Part shown: one piece after another, positions 25,515 through 33,139 of the stretch
Layout: the number at the start of each line of letters is the position of its first letter
Position numbering within the stretch: the stretch's first letter is position 1
Notes under the pieces: generated by a model
The model's database searches: none
What the model saw: the letters and a program-made list of their open reading frames with translations, nothing else
Told to the model about the DNA's origin: nothing
Program-made: the position numbers and the translations under genes
Assembly: GCA_009780585.1 (NCBI GenBank)
Contig: WQZS01000001.1
Span: 270,705 to 334,704 of the forward strand
Source: Defluviitaleaceae bacterium
GTDB taxonomy: Bacteria; Bacillota; Clostridia; Lachnospirales; WQUN01
Direction of reading: 5' to 3'
DNA: 64,000 bases

Positions 25515-26161
25515 AATAATTCCATCCTCTCACATGTTTCCCCAAGCGGGCATTTATCGCACAACGGTTTGTTTTTGCGGCAATGGTCTTTACAGTTTAT
25601 CACAACCGCGGCGTGATAATTATTATAAATATCCACGCTTCGCGGCAAATTCGCTTCAAAATGCACCTTGATTGCATCGTAACTTTTTCCGGCATTTATT
25701 GGGTATCGTTCACAAAGCCGCACGGTGTAAGCATCCACCACAAAAGTCGGAAATCCGAACGCGTACAGCAAAATCGAATCGGCGGTTTCCTTACCGATGC
25801 CTTTTACCGAAAGTAATTCCGGTCGGATCTTCTCCGGCGGTTCACGCCGAACGGTCTGCACATCGAAGTCATATTTCGCATACCACGCTGTTACCGCTTT
25901 CAAATATGTCGCTTTTTGATTGAAGAATCCGGCGGAGCGGATAATATCGGCAAGCTCCGCGATGTCCGAATCAAGTACAAACCTCGGTGTGAGCCTTTCA
26001 CCGAAATTGGCGATTGCCTTTTCCACATTGCTCCACGCGGTATTTTGCGTCAGTACCGCGCCGACCATCACTTCATACGGCGATTTCGCCGGCCACCACT
26101 TCAAATCGCCATAATGCGCGTTGAGTTTTTCGTATATCGCTGATACTGCGTCGTTCATCAT
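25511..26161 (-). CDS. Endonuclease III-like DNA glycosylase, MagIII type
   Basis: A 216-residue base-excision repair enzyme. HhH motif LLSVKGIGKETADS, the conserved Asp in FVVDAYTVR and a C-terminal [4Fe-4S] cluster Cys-x6-Cys-x2-Cys-x5-Cys are seen. The lysine that endonuclease III uses for its lyase reaction (GVGRKTA) is Glu here (GIGKETA). This is the pattern of the monofunctional 3-methyladenine glycosylase MagIII, so alkylated bases are the likely substrate. The ATG at 26161 has GGTGGAG 6 bases before it; an upstream GTG at 26173 is less likely. Confidence 0.85.
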   Translation of the reverse strand: MMNDAVSAIYEKLNAHYGDLKWWPAKSPYEVMVGAVLTQNTAWSNVEKAIANFGERLTPRFVLDSDIAELADIIRSAGFFNQKATYLKAVTAWYAKYDFDVQTVRREPPEKIRPELLSVKGIGKETADSILLYAFGFPTFVVDAYTVRLCERYPINAGKSYDAIKVHFEANLPRSVDIYNNYHAAVVINCKDHCRKNKPLCDKCPLGETCERMELL

Positions 26162-26230
26162 TTCAAACTCCACCCGTGGTCATTGTGATATATCATTAAA
26201 CGGCTCATGCCGCCGGCACACAGCACCCGG

Positions 26231-26977
26231 TCAATTACTTTTTTTCGCCGCCATAACAACCAAAGCAAGGTCGTTATTTGTGTCGGCTTCCAATAGTTTA
26301 AAATCCGCGTCCCCTGGCTCGCCATCATTGAACACCCGCTCGAAGTTCTCCACACTCCAATCCGCCCAATCTTGCCATAACTTCTTCGAATCTTCCATCG
26401 GATAACTTGCCGTGATTTTACAAAGCCCGGTTTTTTCCCAAAGGGTACGCCACCATTTATCGCTGTGGAACGCGTAAAACTCGGGAATCCACAGTTTTTC
26501 CAACGTGTCAGGATACCCTTTTTCAAATTCGCGTTTAAGTCCGGGAATGACAATGCCGAACTGCCCGCCCGGTTTAACGAGCTTGGAAAATACATCGACA
26601 AAATAATTTTCACCCGCGCCGAAATAATGGTAGCAATCAACAGCGATCGCCGCGTCGAAAAAACCGTTTGCGTAAGGCAATGCATGGGCTTCGGCGTGAA
26701 TTGGGTAAACTTTATCGGCAACATCCGCTTGCTCGAACCGCCGCAGATTTTCGGTAGCGTCAATCCATAAATCGTTGGCGAACACGGTAACGCCGTATTC
26801 CTTTGCAAGAAAAATCGAGGTCAACCCTTTTCCGCAGCCCATGTCAAGGACTTTCAAGCCCGGTTTTAAATCGAGGTGTTCACATAATTCCTCAAGCAGA
26901 ATGAGCGGATTCGGCCCCATCCAGTTTTCTTGAATCCAGTTGTTATCGTATTTTTCGGTTTTGGGATATCTTTTCAC
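26231..26977 (-). CDS. Class I SAM-dependent methyltransferase
   Basis: A 248-residue cytoplasmic methyltransferase. The SAM-binding motif VLDMGCGKGLTSIFLA is near residue 45, acidic strand-2 residue in VFANDLWID, and post-I motifs are HALPYANGFFDAAIAVD and LVKPGGQFGIVIPG. The aromatic region HYFGAGENYF is shared with small-molecule methyltransferases of the UbiE/ArsM-like superfamily. The acceptor is unknown. The minus-strand neighbours are close but not overlapping. Confidence 0.85.
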   Translation of the reverse strand: MKRYPKTEKYDNNWIQENWMGPNPLILLEELCEHLDLKPGLKVLDMGCGKGLTSIFLAKEYGVTVFANDLWIDATENLRRFEQADVADKVYPIHAEAHALPYANGFFDAAIAVDCYHYFGAGENYFVDVFSKLVKPGGQFGIVIPGLKREFEKGYPDTLEKLWIPEFYAFHSDKWWRTLWEKTGLCKITASYPMEDSKKLWQDWADWSVENFERVFNDGEPGDADFKLLEADTNNDLALVVMAAKKSN

Positions 26978-27005
26978 GGTTTGCCGCGTCCCTTCACTTT
27001 TGAAA

Positions 27006-27287
27006 TTAAGCCCCCTCTATTTCAACGGCTGTCAATTCCGCATCGGCGTGGGCTTCCATGAAACGGATTATTTCGTCGATAGAGTTATGCCTGTGCGCGG
27101 CATCACCGGACACAACGGCTATACCGATGGTCAGCGTTTGCAATATATCCTGCGTGTCAATTTCCGCAATCGACGCGTTAAATTTTTGGCGCGTCTTCTC
27201 GATAAGACTGCGGCGTACTTGACGCTTGTCTTTCAACGAGGTCGCTTGCGGAATGTAAAAAGTCAGTTCTGCCGATAATGTGAACAT
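27006..27287 (-). CDS. DUF503 family protein (YlxP-like)
   Basis: A 93-residue protein with the family pattern LKDKRQVRRSLIEKTRQKF near residue 20, followed by an acidic TQDILQTLTIGIAVVS strand. Homologues such as YlxP lie beside translation-factor genes and may bind RNA, but no activity is established. Here it is not in its usual nusA-infB context. GGAGGG lies 4 bases before the ATG. Confidence 0.85.
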   Translation of the reverse strand: MFTLSAELTFYIPQATSLKDKRQVRRSLIEKTRQKFNASIAEIDTQDILQTLTIGIAVVSGDAAHRHNSIDEIIRFMEAHADAELTAVEIEGA

Positions 27288-27305
27288 TAAACCCTCCGTT
27301 AAACC

Positions 27306-27815
27306 TTAAACCGTATCAATGTTGCCGGAAATACCATTTAACGCACCATCATATAATTCACGCACCATACTCCATTTCGCTGACGCGTCCGACTTATGGA
27401 ATATATTGTATTGATAGGACGGAGCGAATCCCAATTTGCGGTAAAAATCCGGATTCCCGCACAGAAATACCGCGCTATACCCCATGCTTTTTGCCCGTGA
27501 CAAGGCTTCCTCGGTCATAGCGCGGGCAATGCCTTGCTTGAAATAATTCGGATGAATCGAAATCGGCGAAAGCAACAACTCGGTGCGGTTACCCTGCGGT
27601 GTGGTTATATCGGTTTTGTATAAAACAATCTGCCCGATTATCGTGCCGTCTTTTTCGGCAACCAATGACAGTTCGGGGATGAATACATCCGACTTACGTA
27701 GTTCGTTTAAATAATCGGGTACTGTCCCGTCGGTACTTTCGTTGGATTCAAACGAAATTTTTACAAGCCGGTATACCTCATCGTAATCAGCCGGGGTTTC
27801 TTGGCGAATGTGCAT
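27306..27815 (-). CDS. GNAT N-acetyltransferase
   Basis: A 169-residue acetyltransferase. IRQETPADYDEVYRLV at the N-terminus, the beta-4 strand LLSPISIHPNYFKQGIARAM with the acetyl-CoA loop (QGIARA), and FLCGNPDFYRKLGFAPS near the end define it. The family resembles YhbS-type predicted acyltransferases. The acceptor is unknown. The ATG at 27815 shares a base with the TGA of the preceding nitroreductase-like gene, so they are coupled. Confidence 0.88.
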   Translation of the reverse strand: MHIRQETPADYDEVYRLVKISFESNESTDGTVPDYLNELRKSDVFIPELSLVAEKDGTIIGQIVLYKTDITTPQGNRTELLLSPISIHPNYFKQGIARAMTEEALSRAKSMGYSAVFLCGNPDFYRKLGFAPSYQYNIFHKSDASAKWSMVRELYDGALNGISGNIDTV

Positions 27816-28510
27816 CACAACACCGTCCCCGCATAAATATAGCCTTTTCGTGTGGGTGCATCGTCCGCTTTAACAAAAGAAAAATCCTCGGTTTCTGTTT
27901 CTATATGGCAAATAGCGATGCCCATGTCCACGCGCACCATTTTGTCGTAAATAAGCCCAAGCAAAGGATTTAATTTTTTATAATAACAATGGATTTTTCC
28001 GTTGTCTGCGATAAAAAACCAATTCTGCATGTTCATTGCGCTGGGGGCAAGCCGCGCCGCTTCCAAGCGCGGGTCACTACCTTCAGAAATTGCCGTCAAC
28101 GGCTTGCGTTTGAACGCCGAAAGCTCCCGATGCAGCGGCGCAGCGGGTTTACCGAAAGCCATCGCGATTACATGCGGCAAATTTGATTCCAACTTTTCGC
28201 CAGATTTTGACGCGCCCAACCAGCACGCGCCAAGCCCGTTTGCGGAGAAGAACAAATCCAACTGTTGGCCGATGAATCCGATGTTTTCAAGGCAGCCGTC
28301 CTTTACATCACTTGTGAAAATCAGATAATGCGGGGCTTTTATACCGAACAAGCCCTTCGATTTGCTCACAATTTCGATGGAATATTTTATGTCGGGGTAC
28401 AGCGGCTTTACTTTACCGATTTCCGCGCGGACGGTTTCAAGCGTTGCGGCATCCAAGGACGTAAGGTCGTATTTCCTTACGGATTTTCGCTTGCGGATTA
28501 GTTCGTTCAT
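27815..28510 (-). CDS. Nitroreductase-family protein
   Basis: A 231-residue flavin-binding-fold protein with two half-domains of the nitroreductase fold (RKRKSVRKYD at the start; LFFSANGLGACWLGAS near 100; EAARLAPSAMNMQNWFF near 165; VDMGIAICHIE near 210). The order resembles the putative TM nitroreductases that carry out NAD(P)H-linked reductions. The substrate is unknown. GGAGGG precedes the ATG. Confidence 0.85.
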   Translation of the reverse strand: MNELIRKRKSVRKYDLTSLDAATLETVRAEIGKVKPLYPDIKYSIEIVSKSKGLFGIKAPHYLIFTSDVKDGCLENIGFIGQQLDLFFSANGLGACWLGASKSGEKLESNLPHVIAMAFGKPAAPLHRELSAFKRKPLTAISEGSDPRLEAARLAPSAMNMQNWFFIADNGKIHCYYKKLNPLLGLIYDKMVRVDMGIAICHIETETEDFSFVKADDAPTRKGYIYAGTVL

Positions 28511-28527
28511 GGATTTATCCCTCCATT

Positions 28528-28929
28528 TTATTCAGCTTTCACCATCAACTGCCAATTCACACCAAATCGGTCAACCACAGAGCCGTAAAGCGTTGACCAA
28601 AACGTGGTGGATAACGGTTCTTCCACTTCGCCGCCTTCTGCCAATTTTTCAAAGGCTGCTGTTACTTCTTTTTCCGTGTCATAAATTATCATGAACGAAA
28701 AATTTCCGATTTTGGGCGGGGCTTCCGCGCCGTCCGTCAAAGATAATTTTGTGCCGCAGATGATTACCTCCGAATACATGACAAAATTTGGCGGCAATTC
28801 ATCCATACCGCTGCCGGGCGGCGCGTCTTTGGCGTAGTTTATTTCCTTAACCTCCGCCGCCAATGCGTCCTTGTAAAAAGCGATGGCTTTATCGCAATTT
28901 CCGTTAAAATGAATCGTTGGGATAATCAT
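28528..28929 (-). CDS. VOC-superfamily PhnB-like protein
   Basis: A 133-residue protein of the vicinal oxygen chelate superfamily (glyoxalase/bleomycin-resistance fold). TIHFNGNCDKAIAFYKDAL at the N-terminus and the C-terminal FWSTLYGSVVDRFGVNWQL are the hallmark of the PhnB/YjdN branch. Members of this branch usually have no proven activity despite the name. It lies in the one-way array of small genes. Confidence 0.9.
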   Translation of the reverse strand: MIIPTIHFNGNCDKAIAFYKDALAAEVKEINYAKDAPPGSGMDELPPNFVMYSEVIICGTKLSLTDGAEAPPKIGNFSFMIIYDTEKEVTAAFEKLAEGGEVEEPLSTTFWSTLYGSVVDRFGVNWQLMVKAE

Positions 28930-28945
28930 AAACGCTCTCCTTTAC

Positions 28946-29425
28946 CTAAATTCGTAATAAATGTGCGAGATAGTACCACTCGATTTTACAATGATCATCG
29001 AGCGCGTTTTGGAATGACTTGTTAAAATATAACCGTATAAACGGGTCAAGGATTCTACCAAACCCGGAATATCCAATTCGCAATTCGTGTTTTAATATAA
29101 TCCCATCCGGTGAATCTTTAAGTTCCAATGTAACGAACGCGGGAAAGCGCACCCCGGTTTTTTTCATTTGCCATGTAATTTTGTTCGGGTGTTCAGCCAC
29201 CGTTACAACCGCATAAAAAACCAATCGGTGGTTTTTACCCAAGTATTCATCCATAAACACGACATCACCGAGGTGATTTTCCGCGCCGCGCTTTACGATA
29301 TGAAATCGCGAATGTTCCCCCGGCCACCATGCGCTGTAGCGCTCATCGGTCGGGTTTATCATAAAATCATAGAACTGTTCTGCGCGTGCGTTTGGCACAA
29401 TTAATTCGACGGTGTGCGTTATCAT
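28946..29425 (-). CDS. SRPBCC-fold protein
   Basis: A 159-residue protein with the START/Bet v1-like layout: VELIVPNARAEQFYDFMINP, a central beta-sheet (LGDVVFMDEYLG, RLVFYAVVTVAEHPNKI, FVTLELKD) and a long C-terminal helix (NKSFQNALDDHCKIEWY). Such folds bind hydrophobic ligands in a deep pocket. The ligand and role are unknown. Confidence 0.65.
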   Translation of the reverse strand: MITHTVELIVPNARAEQFYDFMINPTDERYSAWWPGEHSRFHIVKRGAENHLGDVVFMDEYLGKNHRLVFYAVVTVAEHPNKITWQMKKTGVRFPAFVTLELKDSPDGIILKHELRIGYSGFGRILDPFIRLYFNKSFQNALDDHCKIEWYYLAHLLRI

Positions 29426-29426
29426 G

Positions 29427-29822
29427 TCAACTGCTCATTATTTTTACATAAAATTTCCTGTTTCTGGGCGGGTCAAATTCCGTGAAATATATCCCCTGCC
29501 ATGTACCTAAAACGAGTTTGCCGTTTTCGATAATGATTGTCGCGCTTGAACCCACCGCCGAGGCTTTAAGATGCGCCGCGCTGTTGCCCTCGCCGTGCGT
29601 GAAACCCGCATGAACGGGGAAGGCTTTTCGTAAACCAAGCAATAAATCATACACAACGTCCGGGTCGGCGTTTTCATTAATGGTAATTCCTGCCGTTGTA
29701 TGGGGACAGTACACTACAGCGATGCCATCGGTTACACCGCTTTTTGACACGGCTTCGCGCACTTGGGAAGTTATGTTGTAAAAATCCTCGCGTTGTGCGG
29801 ATAAATTGTATTCGTATAACAT
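29427..29822 (-). CDS. YjbQ family protein (UPF0047)
   Basis: A 131-residue protein of the YjbQ family, some members of which have weak thiamine-phosphate synthase activity. The conserved metal-site stretch YCPHTTAGITINENADPD and a second, THGEGNSAAHLKAS, with GTWQGIYFTEFDPPRNR at the end are all intact. AAGGAGT precedes the ATG. The start lies inside the 3' end of the upstream gene, a 52-bp overlap. Confidence 0.92.
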   Translation of the reverse strand: MLYEYNLSAQREDFYNITSQVREAVSKSGVTDGIAVVYCPHTTAGITINENADPDVVYDLLLGLRKAFPVHAGFTHGEGNSAAHLKASAVGSSATIIIENGKLVLGTWQGIYFTEFDPPRNRKFYVKIMSS

Positions 29823-30061
29823 GGCTCACTCCTTATAAATTGTTCTGCCGGCCGCCGTTGTTCAAGCGTGACGGCGGCCAACTGTACACCGCGCGTATCA
29901 AAAATAAGTGAAGATTTGCCGTCCCAAATTTCATCCGCTACATAGAAAAAACGTATATGCCCAAGCGTTTTGAAAAACGCGGGGAACGTATCTTTTAACA
30001 ACGGCTTTAATTCCTTTGGCGGGGTTAATATCCTCCCATCGTCTGCATGGAAACTAAACAT
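29771..30061 (-). CDS. Small protein of unknown function
   Basis: A 96-residue protein I do not recognise. It starts FSFHADDGRILTPPKELKPLL and has a hydrophobic strand (HIRFFYVADEIWDG) and a Thr/Ala/Val-rich stretch; no signal peptide is present. The ATG at 30061 lies 5 bp after the preceding DUF1905 gene and has AAAGGA upstream; an upstream in-frame start would overlap that gene. Its last 17 codons overlap the YjbQ gene, so the C-terminus may have been altered by a nearby rearrangement. Confidence 0.6.
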   Translation of the reverse strand: MFSFHADDGRILTPPKELKPLLKDTFPAFFKTLGHIRFFYVADEIWDGKSSLIFDTRGVQLAAVTLEQRRPAEQFIRSEPCYTNTIYPHNARIFTT

Positions 30062-30065
30062 ATTT

Positions 30066-30347
30066 TCAAATCCTTTCTTGTACGGTAACGTGAACGTTAT
30101 CGCCCGCTTGTTTGCCGATTTTCGCACGGATATCCTTGCGGATGCCGATGATATAACAAACCGAACCGTCCGGATTCTTAACGCCCATGTTTACGATGCT
30201 GCCGCTGTAAGGTTCACCGTCAAAGGTTGCGTGGACGGGTAGCCGCCCCTTGCCGAATTCGGTTTTTATATCGAAGGGAACGGCGATGTATGCGCCGTCT
30301 TGGTCGGGGACTTTTTGTATGATCGCGTCAAATTCGTATATTTTCAT
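30066..30347 (-). CDS. DUF1905 family protein
   Basis: A 93-residue beta-barrel-type protein of family DUF1905: [23 protein letters not shown] at the N-terminus, [16 protein letters not shown], and [17 protein letters not shown] near the end. No function is established. It starts directly at the stop of the metallopeptidase-like gene, so it is part of the same transcript. Confidence 0.87.
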   Translation of the reverse strand: MKIYEFDAIIQKVPDQDGAYIAVPFDIKTEFGKGRLPVHATFDGEPYSGSIVNMGVKNPDGSVCYIIGIRKDIRAKIGKQAGDNVHVTVQERI

Positions 30348-31019
30348 TTATCCCCAATCCTCACCGTTTAGGCGGTTTTGCAATTCCTTTAGCTTTCGTT
30401 TGCGTTCGCGGAAATCGGGCAGGACGCTTTCAACAATCATCCAAAACCGCGACGAGTGATTCATTTCTTTTATGTGCGCCAGTTCGTGGACAACAACGTA
30501 GTCAATAACGGCATCATCAGCCATTATCAACCGCCACGAAAAATTCAAACTCTTTTGTGCCGAACAACTGCCCCATCGTTTCATCGCGCTGTTGATTTTT
30601 ACGGTTGTCGGCGTGACTTTTATTTGCGAAGCGAAAAAGTCCGCGCGTTTTAATATGTGCGACCGCGCAAGGATCTTGTACAGCCGGACACATGTGGATT
30701 TTATCTGCTCCGGCGATAAATCCGGCGGCATATAAAATTCAAAATCATCGAACCCGGCGTGTGTTCCGACGCGTTGTGTGATTGGATATGGTTTCCCACG
30801 TAAAAAAACAGAGCTTCCGTAATCAATCACGAATTTTTCTTTTCGTTTTATTTGCGCTTGCTGTTTCGCAAGGCTTTTCAAAATCCAATATTCTTTTTCC
30901 GACACAAAGCGGTCAATTTCACGTTTTGGCATCCGAAGCGGGGCGCGGACTTCCACTTCACCGTTACGGACATAAATGGCGGCGGTTTTCCTGCGGGAAC
31001 GCGTTAGGCTGTAACGCAT
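30348..31019 (-). CDS. YgjP-type zinc metallopeptidase-like protein (DUF45)
   Basis: A 223-residue protein of the YgjP/SprT-like gluzincin group. The zinc-site motif VVHELAHIKEMNHSSRFW (HExxH plus a downstream His) is near residue 175, preceded by MKRWGSCSAQKSLNFSWRL, which is characteristic. The N-terminal half is basic (RYSLTRSRRKTAAIYVRNG). Predicted soluble protease or DNA-associated peptidase; substrates are unknown. It overlaps the upstream DUF2200 gene by 16 bp. Confidence 0.88.
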   Translation of the reverse strand: MRYSLTRSRRKTAAIYVRNGEVEVRAPLRMPKREIDRFVSEKEYWILKSLAKQQAQIKRKEKFVIDYGSSVFLRGKPYPITQRVGTHAGFDDFEFYMPPDLSPEQIKSTCVRLYKILARSHILKRADFFASQIKVTPTTVKINSAMKRWGSCSAQKSLNFSWRLIMADDAVIDYVVVHELAHIKEMNHSSRFWMIVESVLPDFRERKRKLKELQNRLNGEDWG

Positions 31020-31357
31020 ATTTTATTCATCGCCTTGCCCTTCGCCAATTCATCCACGAGTTTATCCATCCAACGGATTTTTTGCATGAGCGGGTCTTTA
31101 ATCTCCTCCACGCGAACGCCGCAAATCACGCCCTTGATGAGGGGCGCGTTTGTATGGATTTCCGGCGCGTCGGCGAAGAAGGCTTCGAGGGTGGCTTCAT
31201 TTTCGATTTGCGCCGTAAGCCCTGTCTCGTCATACCCGGTCAGCCAACAAATGACCGCATCCACTTCGGATTTTGTACGGCCTTTACGCTCTGCTTTTTG
31301 GATATACAGCGGATAAACGGCAGCAAAGGTCATTGAAAAAATCTTTTCGTTCTTCAT
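31004..31357 (-). CDS. DUF2200 family protein
   Basis: A 117-residue protein of family DUF2200: FSMTFAAVYPLYIQKAERKG, TKSEVDAVICWLTGYD and APLIKGVICGVRVEEIKDPLMQ are diagnostic. No biochemical function is known. Its start overlaps the end of the PC4-like gene by 4 bp (ATGA), and its end overlaps the YgjP-type gene. Confidence 0.88.
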   Translation of the reverse strand: MKNEKIFSMTFAAVYPLYIQKAERKGRTKSEVDAVICWLTGYDETGLTAQIENEATLEAFFADAPEIHTNAPLIKGVICGVRVEEIKDPLMQKIRWMDKLVDELAKGKAMNKICVTA

Positions 31358-31572
31358 TCAATTTCACCTAACAGCTTTTTTAGTTCCGTGATTTCCGCGG
31401 CCGAAAGCGTTACGCCTTTGCCCATTTTGGCGCGTTCCGGTGACCAATCGCGGATATCGTACTTGGGTTCACGGTCGTTCCAACTTACGAGGTTGAGTTC
31501 CTTTTGCCAGCCCTTTGAGCCTTCGGACAAAACGCCGATGTGCTTTGTGACCTCGAATTTGATGTCTGCCAT
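31354..31572 (-). CDS. YdbC/PC4-like ssDNA-binding protein
   Basis: A 72-residue homologue of the transcriptional coactivator PC4 fold. The pattern FEVTKHIGVLSEGSKGWQKELN, then VSWNDREPKYDIRDWSPE and MGKGVTLSAAEITELKKLL, matches YdbC, which binds single-stranded DNA. The ATG at 31572 is preferred to a TTG two codons earlier, with AAAGGA upstream. Confidence 0.9.
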   Translation of the reverse strand: MADIKFEVTKHIGVLSEGSKGWQKELNLVSWNDREPKYDIRDWSPERAKMGKGVTLSAAEITELKKLLGEIE

Positions 31573-31627
31573 TTGCAATTCAATCCTTTCCTTTGATTGG
31601 TGGAAACGTCAGTAACATGGTGTACCA

Positions 31628-32071
31628 TTATTTAATTACTTTATCTGTAAACAATATCCCGTCGAGGTGATCGATTTCATGGCAAAACGTAGCCGCTAGA
31701 AAACCCTTTCCCGTTACCGTTATCGGGTTGCCGTGCCTGTCAAGCGCGGAAACGGTTACTTTGTCGGGGCGTTCCACATATCCGCGAGGCGAATCGGGCG
31801 CGATTGAGCCTTCCGGCACACGCTCCGTTTTTGTGCTTGTTTCCGAAACGATCGGATTTATGAGTTCGATTACGCCGTTATTATCCAACACAACCACCAC
31901 GCGCCGTAAAATGCCCACATGAACAGCGGCGCACCCATAGCCCTTCACCCGTTCGAGGGTGTCGCGCATATCGTCCAACAAAGTCCACAAACGGTCATCG
32001 AATTTGGTGACGGGCTTGCCGGTTTTGCGGAAGATGGGGTCGTTCCAATTCGTGAGGTTTCGAATCGCCAT
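31628..32071 (-). CDS. Peptide deformylase-like protein lacking the metal cysteine
   Basis: A 147-residue homologue of peptide deformylase, which removes the formyl group from new proteins. Motif 3 (CHEIDHLDG) is intact. Motif 2 reads EGSIAPDSPRG where active enzymes have EGCLS, so the metal-ligand cysteine is Ser. Motif 1 reads GYGCAAVH, with His in place of the conserved Gln. It is probably inactive as a deformylase or has a changed metal site. It sits in the accessory array, so a housekeeping copy is likely elsewhere. Confidence 0.85.
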   Translation of the reverse strand: MAIRNLTNWNDPIFRKTGKPVTKFDDRLWTLLDDMRDTLERVKGYGCAAVHVGILRRVVVVLDNNGVIELINPIVSETSTKTERVPEGSIAPDSPRGYVERPDKVTVSALDRHGNPITVTGKGFLAATFCHEIDHLDGILFTDKVIK

Positions 32072-32088
32072 TCAAAAGCTCTCCAAAA

Positions 32089-32712
32089 TTACGATAAATT
32101 CTTGGGATCAAAAATCCAGCGGTCTTCTTCGCCTTCATAACCGCATTCACCCATACGAGGCGAATTGACAACGAGCAAAAGTACGCTTTCATCCGCTTCT
32201 TCGGCGCATTCTTCGCAATATGCCACACCTTCCCAAGCGTCAACGTATACGGCAGGGGATTGGCATGTTTCACAAAATTCGGCAATGGGTTCGTTACGCG
32301 CAAGCAGAAGGACTTTTTCACGTTGCTTCGGCCTGGAAATTTTGTCAACAACCGTCAGCAATATTTCCGTTGTCGAGCCGAAGTCATACTCGTAGAGCAG
32401 TTTATCGCCTACACCCAGCGCGGATACCTTCCGTGCCTTACCAAATTCGCTCCCGCCTTTACGGAACGCACTCAAATGGCCGCAACATTCGCACCATATT
32501 TGCCGTAAAAATTTATCCACCGCCGTAAGAGCGGCATCAAGCGGGACAGCGAAAAACAGCCAATAATCCTTGTTGTACGCGCCTTCGGCCTTGATAAGGA
32601 GGCAGGGTTCATCGCCGCTGTCGTGGTCTTTGCAAATGTGATTTTTCATGGCGGTTTTCGCGGCGGTTTTGCCGCACATGAAGCAATTTCCGTTTAGTGT
32701 TTGCTTGGGCAT
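32089..32712 (-). CDS. Zinc-ribbon protein with pRiA4b ORF-3-like domain
   Basis: A 207-residue protein. It has an N-terminal Cys cluster (GNCFMCGKTAAK), a central region resembling the plasmid pRiA4b ORF-3 / IS1096 passenger domain (FLRQIWCECCGHLSAF, VGDKLLYEYDFGSTTE) and a C-terminal zinc ribbon (CETCQSPAVYVD, YCEECAEE). The function of this domain is unknown; it is common on mobile DNA. The ATG at 32712 has AAGGAG 9 bases upstream; starts at 32718 or 32757 are less likely. Confidence 0.72.
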   Translation of the reverse strand: MPKQTLNGNCFMCGKTAAKTAMKNHICKDHDSGDEPCLLIKAEGAYNKDYWLFFAVPLDAALTAVDKFLRQIWCECCGHLSAFRKGGSEFGKARKVSALGVGDKLLYEYDFGSTTEILLTVVDKISRPKQREKVLLLARNEPIAEFCETCQSPAVYVDAWEGVAYCEECAEEADESVLLLVVNSPRMGECGYEGEEDRWIFDPKNLS

Positions 32713-32776
32713 GTTCATTCTCTCCTTGGAATTTTTATTTTTGATACATTTTATCAATATACGAATACCGCGTTAA

Positions 32777-32995
32777 TTATTTTGCGTGGGGGCAAGCCGC
32801 GCCGCAGGCACTGCGTTGTGGGCAAGGGGGTGTACTCATGCCTTTTACAAACGCAGGTGCGGTTTTGAATACGGTTTCCAATTCAAATGAACCGCAGTTC
32901 GGGCAAGAAATTTGTTTTTCGGATTTTTCCTTCATGCTTGCACGGATGTTATGTTCGGTGTTGCAATCTATGCAACGCAAGTCATAATTCGGCAT
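32777..32995 (-). CDS. FmdB-family zinc-ribbon protein
   Basis: A 72-residue protein. MPNYDLRCIDCNTEHNI and ISCPNCGSFELETVF form the Cys4 zinc ribbon of FmdB/putative regulatory proteins. The tail has three more Cys residues (CPQRSACGAACPHAK). The ATG at 32995 has GAGGTG upstream; the ATG five codons earlier lacks a site. Its function is unknown. It is the first gene of the minus-strand array. Confidence 0.85.
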   Translation of the reverse strand: MPNYDLRCIDCNTEHNIRASMKEKSEKQISCPNCGSFELETVFKTAPAFVKGMSTPPCPQRSACGAACPHAK

Positions 32996-33100
32996 TTGAA
33001 TACACCTCAATAGATTTGTTTATCGGAAGACTTTTCTATAATGACGTCAGACAAAAATATGTAAAAATATAATGTTCCATTGGATTTGGCAAAGTAACAT

Positions 33101-33128
33101 AAAAAGGATTGCCCGATTGAGCATCCTT
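33101..33128 (-). terminator. Probable terminator of the recombinase gene
   Basis: On the minus strand AAGGAT and ATCCTT pair around a loop of about 16 bases and end in TTTTT, 12 bp after the recombinase stop. The stem is short, so termination may be weak. Confidence 0.45.
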
Positions 33129-33139
33129 CATTATACCTC

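Noticed and set aside
26158..26808. 216-codon frame overlapping the methyltransferase gene on the same strand
   Set aside because: The other frame carries all SAM-binding motifs. This one has no domain signal apart from its last residues, which fall in the short gap before the glycosylase gene.
32089..32712. Intact insertion sequence around the pRiA4b ORF-3-like gene
   Set aside because: The passenger-type domain suggests mobile origin, but there is no transposase gene and no terminal inverted repeats flank it.
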